This document shows positions 1 through 6,557 of a stretch of DNA of 23,261 nucleotides, piece by piece. The stretch is taken from the NCBI GenBank assembly GCA_038521625.1, contig JBCBKP010000041.1, forward strand, positions 1 through 23,261. Direction: 5' to 3'. Every line of letters starts with the position of its first letter. The first letter of the stretch is position 1. The stretch is from JBCBKP01 sp038521625. Lineage in GTDB: Bacteria; Planctomycetota; Phycisphaerae; Phycisphaerales; UBA1924. A model generated the notes under the pieces. It ran no database searches, was not told the DNA's origin, and saw nothing but the letters and a program-made list of their open reading frames with translations. Made by a program: the position numbers and the translations under genes.

Positions 1-1431
1 ATCGTCCGGCTTCAGGAAGACATCCGGCTGCGTCCCCTCCGCGATCGCGCGCAGGTTCAGCATGATCGTCGCCTGCCGGTCCGGGCCGACCATCCGGGTT
101 AGGTCACACCGCTCGGGGATCGCCAGGCCGCTGAGCCCGCCCGCCGCCGTGATCGCCCGGGAGAGCGTCAGTCGCCCGAACTGCGGCAGCGTGTAGACGC
201 CCGGCCGGGCGACCTGCCCCGCGAGGTAGACGTTCCCGAGGTCCGGCGGCTGCACCCGCACAACGTCGCCCGGGCGGACCACGAGGTTGAACCGCGCGTC
301 GCCGGCCAGCAGCGGCTCCAGCGGCACCCGGATCACCCGCTGGGTCACGACCGCGGCGAGCGGGTCGCCGTCGTCGGCCTCGGCTTCGTCTTCGGCGTTG
401 CGCGGTGCCGATCCCACCGCCGTACGCACCCAGCGGCCATTCAGGAACACCCATCGCGTGCTCGGCGCCGCCTCGCCCGTCGGCCCACGCGCCGGGCTCT
501 CGGGCTCGCTCGCGAGGTCGTCGATCAGGTCGATCACGGGTGTCCGCTCGGGTGTCTCGGGCTGCGGCCGCGCCGATGCCTCGAACCCGTTGAGCCCGAC
601 CTCCGACAGCCCGATGACCCCGGGGTCACCCCCGCCGGGAGCGCCGCCCGGCTCGCCCAGGATCTCATCGATCAGCCGCAGCGGGTCGTCGTCCGGCAGA
701 TCCTGGACCTCGCCGGCCGCCGGCGCGAGGTCGCCGTCCAGGTCGATCACGGGAGCCGCTCCGGGCTCGCGCTGCCCGCCGGCCGCGGCCTGCTTCAGCG
801 GCACCTGGCGGATGATGTCGACGTTCTTGCTGCTCGCACCGCTCACGCCGCCGGCCTGGATCAGGGCCTCCAGCAGCCGGTAGTCGGACGCCGGGATCTC
901 GAACAGCCCCGGGCTGGGGACCGCGCCCATCAGGCTGTACGACTGCGCTCGCCGGCTCTCGACCGCGACGGAGACCAGCGGGTCGGCGACCAGCGGACGC
1001 ACCCGCTCGGCGATTGCGCCCTCCGCCTCCTGCTCGTTCAGGCCGCCCAGGAAGATCCGCCCGAGCTGCGGGAACTCGATGTAGCCGTTCTGGTCCACGC
1101 GCCGCGTCACGCTGAACGGCTCCCCGGGCACCAGGAGGTCCCAGACCGTCACGTTCAGCACGTCGCCGGCGCCGACCTGATACCGCTCGACCTCGGGCAG
1201 CAGGTCCTCCTCGGTCACCTCCGAGTACTCGACGAACCCGCCGCCGGTGTCCTCGATCGCCGCGATGTTGTCCAGGATCGGCACGATCGCCGGCGTCTCC
1301 TCCCACCGTCCGAGCACGCTCGGATCGAGGAACGAGTCGAAGCTGCATCCGCAGAGGCCCGCGAGCGCCGCAAGCGCGCCCGCCCCACCGGCGATACAAC
1401 CACCCAAGCGACGTCCGACCTGCTGCGCCAT
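1..1431 (-). CDS. Polysaccharide export lipoprotein, Wza/SLBB family (3' end outside window)
   Basis: The frame is open from an ATG at 1431 to the window edge (477 codons), so the C-terminus is missing. The N-terminus is a lipoprotein signal peptide with a lipobox-like LCGC (Cys29). Residues about 82-160 match the polysaccharide biosynthesis/export domain (YQVGAGDVLNVTVWD, then DQNGYIEFPQLG). A first SLBB domain starts near 163 (YSLMGAVPSPGLFEI). It seems split by an acidic, Pro/Gly-rich insert (about 212-362) before the strand VIRVPLEPLLAGDARFNLVV. A second SLBB starts near 400 (VYLAGQVARPGVYTLPQFG). The family forms outer-membrane or periplasmic channels that export capsule or exopolysaccharide. 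No Wzc-like partner is visible here and it may lie beyond the left edge. No strong ribosome binding site precedes this ATG, so the start rests on the signal peptide. Confidence 0.9.
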   Translation of the reverse strand, partial: MAQQVGRRLGGCIAGGAGALAALAGLCGCSFDSFLDPSVLGRWEETPAIVPILDNIAAIEDTGGGFVEYSEVTEEDLLPEVERYQVGAGDVLNVTVWDLLVPGEPFSVTRRVDQNGYIEFPQLGRIFLGGLNEQEAEGAIAERVRPLVADPLVSVAVESRRAQSYSLMGAVPSPGLFEIPASDYRLLEALIQAGGVSGASSKNVDIIRQVPLKQAAAGGQREPGAAPVIDLDGDLAPAAGEVQDLPDDDPLRLIDEILGEPGGAPGGGDPGVIGLSEVGLNGFEASARPQPETPERTPVIDLIDDLASEPESPARGPTGEAAPSTRWVFLNGRWVRTAVGSAPRNAEDEAEADDGDPLAAVVTQRVIRVPLEPLLAGDARFNLVVRPGDVVRVQPPDLGNVYLAGQVARPGVYTLPQFGRLTLSRAITAAGGLSGLAIPERCDLTRMVGPDRQATIMLNLRAIAEGTQPDVFLKPDD

Positions 1432-1667
1432 CGAGCCTGATCCAATCTGCTGCGAACTCACGACCGAGCGCCCGCACCGAGCACGGCCTCTCCCGGCCTA
1501 TTCAACGCACGCCGACCCTACCGGGTTCGAGATCGTTGGCAATCCTCGCCCCCGATCACGGCCCCGATATCGGCCGATCATCGGCCCCGCTGCACGCGCG
1601 CCATGACCTTCCGCTGGGCCCGGCCCGCCCGATCACCGAAAATCCCGAGAGAGCCGGCGCTCGAACC

Positions 1668-1673
1668 TACCAT
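1668..1673 (+). promoter_or_regulatory. Possible -10 box (TACCAT) just before lipA
   Basis: TACCAT lies 7 bases before the ATG at 1681 and fits TAnnnT. No Shine-Dalgarno sequence is present, so a leaderless transcript would fit. No convincing -35 box is seen. This is a weak call, supported mainly by similar spacing at other genes in the window. Confidence 0.25.
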
Positions 1674-1680
1674 CGATCCC

Positions 1681-2913
1681 ATGGACGGACCGAATCCCAC
1701 CCCCGATTCAAGCCCCGGTTCGAGCGCCGGTTCGAGCGCCGTCAAGGGCCGCCAGCCCGGCCCGTCGCCGACCGCGCTCTCGCGAACCCTCGCCCGCCAT
1801 CCCAAGCCGCTCGGGGGCGACCCGGTCAAGAACTTCCGCCCCACGGTCAGCCTGTCGCAGATGGTCCTCAACAACGAGGACGAGGCCCCGCAGACGCTCC
1901 TCGCCAAGCGCAAGCCCCCGTGGCTCCGCGCCAAGGTCCCGGGCGGCGACGAGTACCGCTCGCTCAAGACGAACATCGACACCCACGGCCTCCACACCGT
2001 CTGCGAGGAGGCCGCCTGCCCGAACATGGGCGAGTGCTGGGCACGCGGCGTCGCCACGATCATGATCCTGGGCGACACCTGCACCCGGTCGTGCGGTTTC
2101 TGCAACGTGAAGAGCGGCCGCCCCCCGGTCTACGACAAGGACGAGCCCCGGCGGGTCGCCGAGAGCCTGGCGCTGATGGGCCTGAAGCACGTCGTGATCA
2201 CGTCCGTGAACCGGGACGAGCTTCCCGACGGGGGCGCGGGAATCTGGGCCGAGACCATCATCCGAGCCCGCGAGGCGTGCCCGGGCATGTCGATCGAGGT
2301 CCTGATCCCGGACTTCATGGGCAACTGGGCGGCTCTCCAGATGGTCATCGACGCCAGGCCCCACATCATCGCGCACAACCTCGAGACCGTGCCCCGGATG
2401 TACCCGGCCGTCCGACCGTCGGCCAGGTACGAGCGATCGCTCGAGATGCTCCGCAGGATCAAAGAGCAGGGCGTGGTCGCCAAGACCAGCTTCATGGTCG
2501 GCATCGGCGAGAAGGACGAAGAGGTCCTCGACGCCATGGAAGAGCTGGTCGAGTTCACCAGCGGGCACGGGGGCCCGCGGGACGAGCACGATCCGTCACG
2601 CGGCGACCCGTGCGACATCGTCACGGTCGGCCAGTACCTGCAGCCGACGCGCAACCACCTGCCGATCGACCGCTGGGTCCACCCCGACACCTTCGCGTGG
2701 TACGAGACCGAGGGCCTGGAGCGCGGGCTCAAGGTCGTCCAGTCGGGGCCGCTCGTCAGGTCCAGCTACCTCGCGGACGCCGCGGCCGACCGGCTCACCG
2801 GCGTGCTCGACGAGCGCGCCTCGGACGGCTCGCCCTCGCCCGAAGCGGCCCGCGAGCGGGCCCAGACCAAGTCCAAGCTCGACCGCGTGTCGAGGCTCAT
2901 CGAACGGCCCTGA
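1681..2913 (+). CDS. lipA: Lipoyl synthase (radical SAM)
   Basis: LipA inserts two sulfur atoms into octanoyl groups on lipoyl domains of the 2-oxoacid dehydrogenases and the glycine cleavage system. Both cluster motifs are intact: the auxiliary 4Fe-4S set CEEAACPNMGEC (Cys108, 113, 119) and the radical-SAM CTRSCGFC (Cys134, 138, 141). The C-terminal RSSY, whose Ser ligates the auxiliary cluster, is also present (GPLVRSSY). The product from 1681 is 410 residues against about 320 in E. coli. The excess is a Ser/Pro-rich N-terminal extension of about 75 residues and a short insert before CDIVTVGQYLQP. An in-frame ATG at 1603 would add 26 Arg/Pro-rich residues and is less likely. An ATG at 1861 would give a length closer to the family. 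There is no Shine-Dalgarno sequence at any of them. No lipB is adjacent. The stop is one base before the next gene. Confidence 0.95.
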   Translation: MDGPNPTPDSSPGSSAGSSAVKGRQPGPSPTALSRTLARHPKPLGGDPVKNFRPTVSLSQMVLNNEDEAPQTLLAKRKPPWLRAKVPGGDEYRSLKTNIDTHGLHTVCEEAACPNMGECWARGVATIMILGDTCTRSCGFCNVKSGRPPVYDKDEPRRVAESLALMGLKHVVITSVNRDELPDGGAGIWAETIIRAREACPGMSIEVLIPDFMGNWAALQMVIDARPHIIAHNLETVPRMYPAVRPSARYERSLEMLRRIKEQGVVAKTSFMVGIGEKDEEVLDAMEELVEFTSGHGGPRDEHDPSRGDPCDIVTVGQYLQPTRNHLPIDRWVHPDTFAWYETEGLERGLKVVQSGPLVRSSYLADAAADRLTGVLDERASDGSPSPEAARERAQTKSKLDRVSRLIERP

Positions 2914-2914
2914 C

Positions 2915-3565
2915 ATGTCGATCGACGCCGAGACCGTCGAACGCCTGGTCCGCGAGATCGAACAGAAGGATCTCTCGACCGCGGCGCACACGTGGCGGGT
3001 CGTGCTGTACCTCCGAGCGATCGCCGAGTCCCGCGGCGCCGGCGCCGCCGACCTCGACCGGGCGACCAGGGCCGCGGCGCTGCACGACATCGGCAAGCTC
3101 GACGTCCCCGACCGGATCCTCCAGAAGCCCGGGCGGCTCACCGAGGAGGAGTTCGGGGAGATCAAGCGACACCCGGGGGCCGGCTACAAGCGGCTGCTCG
3201 ATCTCGGCGAGACCGACGAGTGGGTCCTCGAGGTCGCCCACGACCACCACGAGCGGATCGACGGCGGCGGCTACCCGCGCGGGCTCCGCGACGCCGCGAT
3301 CCCGCAGATCGCGCGCGATTTCGCGGTGATCGATACCTTCGACGCCCTGACCAGCATCCGCCCCTACCGCCGGGAGATCGGGGACAAGGCCGCCGCCGCG
3401 GCGATCAAGCTGATCGAAGCCGAGGCGGGCAGCCACTTCTGCCCCGATTCCGCCGAGCGGTTCGTCAAGCTCTACCGCGCCGGCACGCTCGAGTTCATCA
3501 TGGAGCACCACAACGACGAGGCGACGCTCGCCCGCGATGCGCTCAGAGCCCGCTCATCGCCCTGA
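2915..3565 (+). CDS. HD-GYP domain phosphodiesterase (c-di-GMP)
   Basis: A single-domain protein of 216 residues. It carries the metal-binding His25, the HD pair in HDIGKLDVPDRIL (57-58), His86, the HDHHER segment (109-114) and the GYP signature GGGYPRGL (117-124). DTFDALTSIRPYR follows, typical of HD-GYP enzymes. The family hydrolyses cyclic di-GMP to pGpG or GMP. There is no receiver, PAS or membrane segment, so any sensing must come from elsewhere. The ATG lies one base after the lipA stop, with no separate ribosome binding site, so translation is probably coupled to lipA. The last 23 bases overlap the convergent EVE gene. A related non-cyclic-dinucleotide HD phosphohydrolase is possible, but the intact GYP motif argues against it. 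Confidence 0.92.
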   Translation: MSIDAETVERLVREIEQKDLSTAAHTWRVVLYLRAIAESRGAGAADLDRATRAAALHDIGKLDVPDRILQKPGRLTEEEFGEIKRHPGAGYKRLLDLGETDEWVLEVAHDHHERIDGGGYPRGLRDAAIPQIARDFAVIDTFDALTSIRPYRREIGDKAAAAAIKLIEAEAGSHFCPDSAERFVKLYRAGTLEFIMEHHNDEATLARDALRARSSP

Positions 3566-3968
3566 GCTTCGCCGCGAGCTCGGGCGGGACCTCCATCACG
3601 CTCAGCCTCGACTGCTTGACGAGCGCGAACTCGGCGAAGGCCGGGTCGGCCTTCACGTCGGCGAGGGTGCATTGCCCCGACGCTGCCTTGACGGGCGCGA
3701 GATCGACGAGCACGCGTTTCGGATCACCGTTCGCCGTCTCGCCGGGGTGATCTGGGTCTGGGTACGCGCCCCTAACCACCCTGGCCAGGCCGGCGATGCG
3801 GCGCTCCTTGCCGGTGTGATAGACGAACGCCTCGTCGCCCTTGCGCATGGAACGCATCGCCATCTGCGCCGCCGGGTTGGCGACGCCGTCCCAGGGCTCC
3901 CGCTTGTCGCGCACGAGGTCTTCGTAGCTGTAGTCGTCCGGCTCGGTCTTGCACAGGAAGATCGCCAT
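3543..3968 (-). CDS. EVE domain-containing protein
   Basis: A 141-residue single-domain protein. The order FLCKTEPDDYSYEDL (4-18), WDGVANPAAQMAMRSMRKGD (26-45), FVYHTG (48-53) and AGLARVVRGAYPDP (59-72) is diagnostic of the EVE fold, a relative of YTH and PUA domains. Known family members bind modified nucleotides in DNA or RNA; the ligand here is unknown. The 3' end overlaps the HD-GYP gene in convergent orientation. The start at 3968 follows family alignment. There is no Shine-Dalgarno sequence, and an AACGAT lies 5 bases upstream. A terminator for the previous minus-strand gene lies at 4005-4031, so this gene probably has its own promoter. Confidence 0.93.
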   Translation of the reverse strand: MAIFLCKTEPDDYSYEDLVRDKREPWDGVANPAAQMAMRSMRKGDEAFVYHTGKERRIAGLARVVRGAYPDPDHPGETANGDPKRVLVDLAPVKAASGQCTLADVKADPAFAEFALVKQSRLSVMEVPPELAAKLRAMSGL

Positions 3969-4004
3969 GCCGGATCGTTGGCCGCGCCGTGATCCAAAAC
4001 GACA

Positions 4005-4031
4005 ACGGCCCCGAGCGGTGCCCGGGGCCGT
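4005..4031 (-). terminator. Rho-independent terminator-like hairpin after the Cys-rich gene
   Basis: ACGGCCCCG (4005-4013) pairs perfectly with CGGGGCCGT (4023-4031) across a 9-base loop. Read on the minus strand, the hairpin is followed by TGTCGTTTTGG, an imperfect T tract. It sits 24 bases beyond the stop of the 4056-4565 gene and before the EVE start. Confidence 0.7.
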
Positions 4032-4055
4032 CGACCATGGCTCGATGAACGTCGC

Positions 4056-4565
4056 TTACTGGTTGTTGCTCGCGACCTGGGCCTCGACGACCTCTTCGCC
4101 CTCGCAGCTCTTCTCGCAGGCGTCGGCCTTCTCGGCGTCGCAGGTGCTCTCGCAGGCCTCGCCCGCAGCCGCGACGGTCGTGACGACGACCTCGTCGCCG
4201 CTGCAGGTGGACGCGCAGGCCTCGCCCGTCGAGGCGACGGCGGTGACCGCGGCATCGCCGCTGCAACCGAGCGCGCAGCTCTCGCCGGCTGCGACGGCCG
4301 TCACGGCGACCTCGTTGCTCGTGCAGCTCGACGAGCAGCTCTCGCCCTCGGACGCGACGGCCATGACCGCGACGCCCTCGTCGCTCTTGCCGCTGCAGCA
4401 GCTATCGCCGGCTTCGCCGGAGACGAGCGTCGTCGCGGCCTCGCCGCCGATCAGACCGCCCGAGGGACAGCCGGTGGTCGCCCAGTTGTACGCGCCGACC
4501 CCGCCGATGGCGGCTCCGACGGTGAGGGCGGCGATCTTCGAGACAACGGCGGCGGAAAGGCTCAT
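4056..4565 (-). CDS. Cysteine-rich tandem-repeat protein with N-terminal membrane segment
   Basis: I do not recognise this 169-residue protein as a named family. One hydrophobic helix spans about 9-29, followed by AYNWATTGCPSGG. The rest is built from imperfect units of about 20 residues, each a hydrophobic run like VAVTAVAS followed by GES/GEA and a CxxxC pair. The pairs are Cys77/81, 97/101, 117/121, 138/142 and 150/154, plus a CC at 56-57 (13 Cys in total). Between the cysteines it is small, acidic and Ser/Ala-rich, without aromatics. Metal binding or a disulfide-stabilised envelope protein are both possible; neither is shown. The start at 4565 is favoured over an ATG at 4622 because CTGGAG lies just upstream and the helix follows at once. 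A terminator follows at 4005-4031. Confidence 0.75.
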   Translation of the reverse strand: MSLSAAVVSKIAALTVGAAIGGVGAYNWATTGCPSGGLIGGEAATTLVSGEAGDSCCSGKSDEGVAVMAVASEGESCSSSCTSNEVAVTAVAAGESCALGCSGDAAVTAVASTGEACASTCSGDEVVVTTVAAAGEACESTCDAEKADACEKSCEGEEVVEAQVASNNQ

Positions 4566-4682
4566 GGTGGGCTCCAGAATTCGTTCGCGACAATCGGGTA
4601 CGGGTTCGGTTCGTGACCGCACCCGGTGGGGACAGCATATGGCGGATCAGCCGCCGCCGGAAGCAACATCGACCCGCGGGCC

Positions 4683-4710
4683 GAAATTCCTGACCTTCAA
4701 GATGAATTTC
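4683..4710. promoter_or_regulatory. AT-rich inverted repeat downstream of the anti-sigma gene
   Basis: GAAATTC (4683-4689) and GAATTTC (4704-4710) are perfect 7-base inverted arms around a 14-base loop. The patch is AT-rich for this genome and begins 4 bases beyond the anti-sigma stop. It could be an operator for the Cys-rich gene or a weak end of the sigma operon transcript. There is no T tract. Confidence 0.3.
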
Positions 4711-4714
4711 GAGT

Positions 4715-5671
4715 TCAAGCGACCCGGGTCGGCTCGACCGGCAGATCGCTCAGCGCGAGCCGCATCATGCCCGAGAACAGCCGCACGGCCGAATCGCCCT
4801 CGCCGCGGACGATCGCGAATCGGACCGCGCCGGATTCTTCGACCGGGAGCGAGGCCGTCGTCAGCACGCCCTGAGCCTCGAACGACGTGAGCTCGCCCCC
4901 GAGCGTGTCGTCGTCGCCCAGCCGGACCACCCGATACCGCTCGCCGTCCGGGAGATCCTCGAGGCGGAACATGAAGAGGCGCGCGACACGCGCCTCGGGG
5001 TTGTACCAGAGTTGAGCCTCGGCCTCGCCGACGTCGCCAACCGCGGTGAGCGTGACCTGGCGCTTGCGATCGTCGAAGAGCAGCGCGTGCAAGCCCTGGC
5101 CGCTGATGGTCTCGAAGATCATGCGCTCGACCAGACGGTCCTCGCGGGCGCGGGTATCGCGGATCACCTGCACGTGGAGCGTGCCGAGCGCCACGATGGC
5201 CGCGGCCAGCGCGAGCGCTACCGGACGCCAGAGGCGGTGGACCGGGCGTCCACGCCCCCAGGGCGCGAAGGCGAGCGCAGCCGCCGCCTTCGACCGAGGT
5301 TCGACGGGCTCCGTCCCGGTCGAGAGACGGACCGGCCGGTCGCTCGCCTCACGCTCGGCGATCGCCACCCGCACGGCATCGAGGACGCGCTGTCGGAGCT
5401 CGGCCGGCGGCGCGACATCCGGGAGCAGGTGCTCGAGATCTGCCAGGATGCTCTGCTGGTCCGCGAGCTGACGCAGCAGCCCGCTCGGGGCCGACCGCAG
5501 CATCGATTCGAACTCGCCGACCTCGCGATCATCGAGCAAGCCCAGCGAATCCAGGATCGCAAGCTCGTGCAAGCGATCCACCAGACGCCCCGCATCGTTC
5601 GAGCTGGGCATCGACGCGGGCGTCGAAGTGTGCGTGCCGGGATTCGTCGTGTGGTTCTCGCGACCGTTCAT
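4715..5671 (-). CDS. Anti-sigma factor, RskA-like, single-pass membrane protein
   Basis: A 318-residue protein with the layout of RskA/RsiK-type anti-sigma factors. A cytoplasmic N-terminal helical region comes first (about 28-105, with LHELAILDSLGLLDDREVGE like the zinc-less anti-sigma domain). A Pro/Arg-rich linker leads to one transmembrane helix at about 149-170 (VALALAAAIVALGTLHV). The extracytoplasmic domain contains AQLWYNPEARVARLFMFRLEDLP and GELTSFEAQGVL. The family holds its partner ECF sigma factor inactive until proteolysis. The ATG at 5671 overlaps the sigma stop by one base (TGATG) and has AGAGGA 8 bases upstream. A GTG at 5674 is an alternative. The overlap predicts coupled, near-stoichiometric synthesis with the sigma factor. 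Confidence 0.88.
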   Translation of the reverse strand: MNGRENHTTNPGTHTSTPASMPSSNDAGRLVDRLHELAILDSLGLLDDREVGEFESMLRSAPSGLLRQLADQQSILADLEHLLPDVAPPAELRQRVLDAVRVAIAEREASDRPVRLSTGTEPVEPRSKAAAALAFAPWGRGRPVHRLWRPVALALAAAIVALGTLHVQVIRDTRAREDRLVERMIFETISGQGLHALLFDDRKRQVTLTAVGDVGEAEAQLWYNPEARVARLFMFRLEDLPDGERYRVVRLGDDDTLGGELTSFEAQGVLTTASLPVEESGAVRFAIVRGEGDSAVRLFSGMMRLALSDLPVEPTRVA

Positions 5672-6312
5672 CACAGATCCTCTGCCGTCCGCTCTCGCAA
5701 CCTCGCGAGAGCCCTGCTGAGCGCCGACTTCACCGTGCCGAGCGGCTTGTCGAGCTCCTCGCCGATCTGCCTGAGCGTCTGGCCGCCGAGATAGGCCCGG
5801 GTTAGAACCGCCCGCTGGAGCTCAGGCAACGCAGAAATGCGTCCCATCAGTTTGTCGAATTTCTCGCCCCGCTCCAAGTCCGTCTCGGAAATCGGAGCAA
5901 CTTCTACAGCACCGCTCGATTCGTCGATTCCTCGGGCGCTGATCCGACTTCTTCCGCGCCGCATGCGATCAACGAGATGTCGACGGGTGAGAAGCATGAC
6001 CCAGGTCACCAACGCCGCCCGACGCTCGTCATATCGGTCCGCGGTCCGCCACAAACGCACAAACACTTCCTGAACAGCGTCTTCGGCCTCAGCCCGAGTG
6101 GGCATCGTCTGGATCGCCATCCGAAAGACGAGCGAGCCAAACCGGTCATAGAGCGCCTCGACCGCAGCCGGATCGCCAGAAGCAACCCCCCTCATCAGGG
6201 CTCCGTCAGCGATCGCATCTTGGGAAGTCGGATTCTCGGGGCGGACCCCGTTTGCAGGGACTTGGCGCGGGGCACCACCCGATCGGATGTCTTCGTTCCC
6301 ACGCGCTGGCAT
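5671..6312 (-). CDS. ECF RNA polymerase sigma factor (SigK-like)
   Basis: 213 residues. Region 2 spans about 45-120, with AEAEDAVQEVFVRLWRTADR (core binding and -10 recognition) and LVTWVMLLTRRHLVDRMRR. Region 4 spans about 155-210, with LPELQRAVLTRAYLGGQTLR followed by the recognition helix (GTVKSALSRALARLRE). Regions 1.1 and 3 are absent, as expected for an ECF factor. About 35 extra N-terminal residues are Pro/Gly-rich. The next gene is an RskA-like anti-sigma factor overlapping the stop, a pairing typical of SigK modules. GGGAG lies 9 bases before the ATG. A TGAAAC-N17-CGTA promoter upstream suggests positive autoregulation. The stimulus and regulon cannot be read from the window. Confidence 0.93.
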   Translation of the reverse strand: MPARGNEDIRSGGAPRQVPANGVRPENPTSQDAIADGALMRGVASGDPAAVEALYDRFGSLVFRMAIQTMPTRAEAEDAVQEVFVRLWRTADRYDERRAALVTWVMLLTRRHLVDRMRRGRSRISARGIDESSGAVEVAPISETDLERGEKFDKLMGRISALPELQRAVLTRAYLGGQTLRQIGEELDKPLGTVKSALSRALARLRERTAEDL

Positions 6313-6361
6313 CGCGACGATCTCCCAAGATCAGCCCTGACAGCCTATCGCACACGGTCCC

Positions 6362-6388
6362 TACGTCGGCGTTACCCGAATAGTTTCA
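6362..6388 (-). promoter_or_regulatory. ECF-type promoter upstream of the sigma gene
   Basis: On the minus strand TGAAAC (6388-6383) is followed after 17 bases by CGTA (6365-6362). This matches the ECF consensus known from sigma-W (TGAAAC, 16 bases, CGTA) with one extra spacer base. It would start transcription about 40 bases before the sigma ATG at 6312. Autoregulation is inferred, not shown. Confidence 0.55.
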
Positions 6389-6417
6389 GATCATTGGAGG
6401 TTCTCGACGGGCGACCG

Positions 6418-6437
6418 CCGGCACGATGTCGTGCCGG
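6418..6437. promoter_or_regulatory. Perfect inverted repeat, probable operator
   Basis: CCGGCACGA (6418-6426) and TCGTGCCGG (6429-6437) are perfect 9-base arms around TG. The site lies between the divergent sigma and prepilin genes. It is 6 bases upstream of a -35-like TTGAGT and is not followed by a T tract in either direction. A dimeric regulator binding site fits better than a terminator. Confidence 0.45.
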
Positions 6438-6443
6438 AATCCA

Positions 6444-6472
6444 TTGAGTCCGTGTTTGCGATCCGATAGAGT
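6444..6472 (+). promoter_or_regulatory. Possible housekeeping promoter for the prepilin-cyclophilin pair
   Basis: TTGAGT (6444-6449), 17 bases, then TAGAGT (6467-6472) matches 4 of 6 bases of each sigma-70 element with ideal spacing. It points at the gene starting at 6558 and directly follows the 6418-6437 inverted repeat. Confidence 0.4.
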
Positions 6473-6557
6473 GGTGCGATCGCCCGGGGTCCAGCCCCCC
6501 GGCCGGCGAAGGGACTTGCCGATCGAACGGGCTTCAGGCATGATCGGAGAGGGTCGC

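Noticed and set aside
1536..3329. A 597-codon plus-strand frame across lipA and the HD-GYP gene
   Set aside because: The translation is Arg/Pro-rich without motifs, while lipA and the HD-GYP gene in other frames have intact catalytic motifs.
3543..3968. The EVE gene as part of a modification-dependent defence system
   Set aside because: It is a stand-alone small EVE protein, with no McrBC, nuclease or methyltransferase gene nearby.
4715..6312. The ECF sigma/anti-sigma pair as the output of the stressosome operon
   Set aside because: The pair is about 13 kb away, has its own RskA-type membrane anti-sigma factor and promoter, and lacks an RsbW/RsbV-type partner switch.
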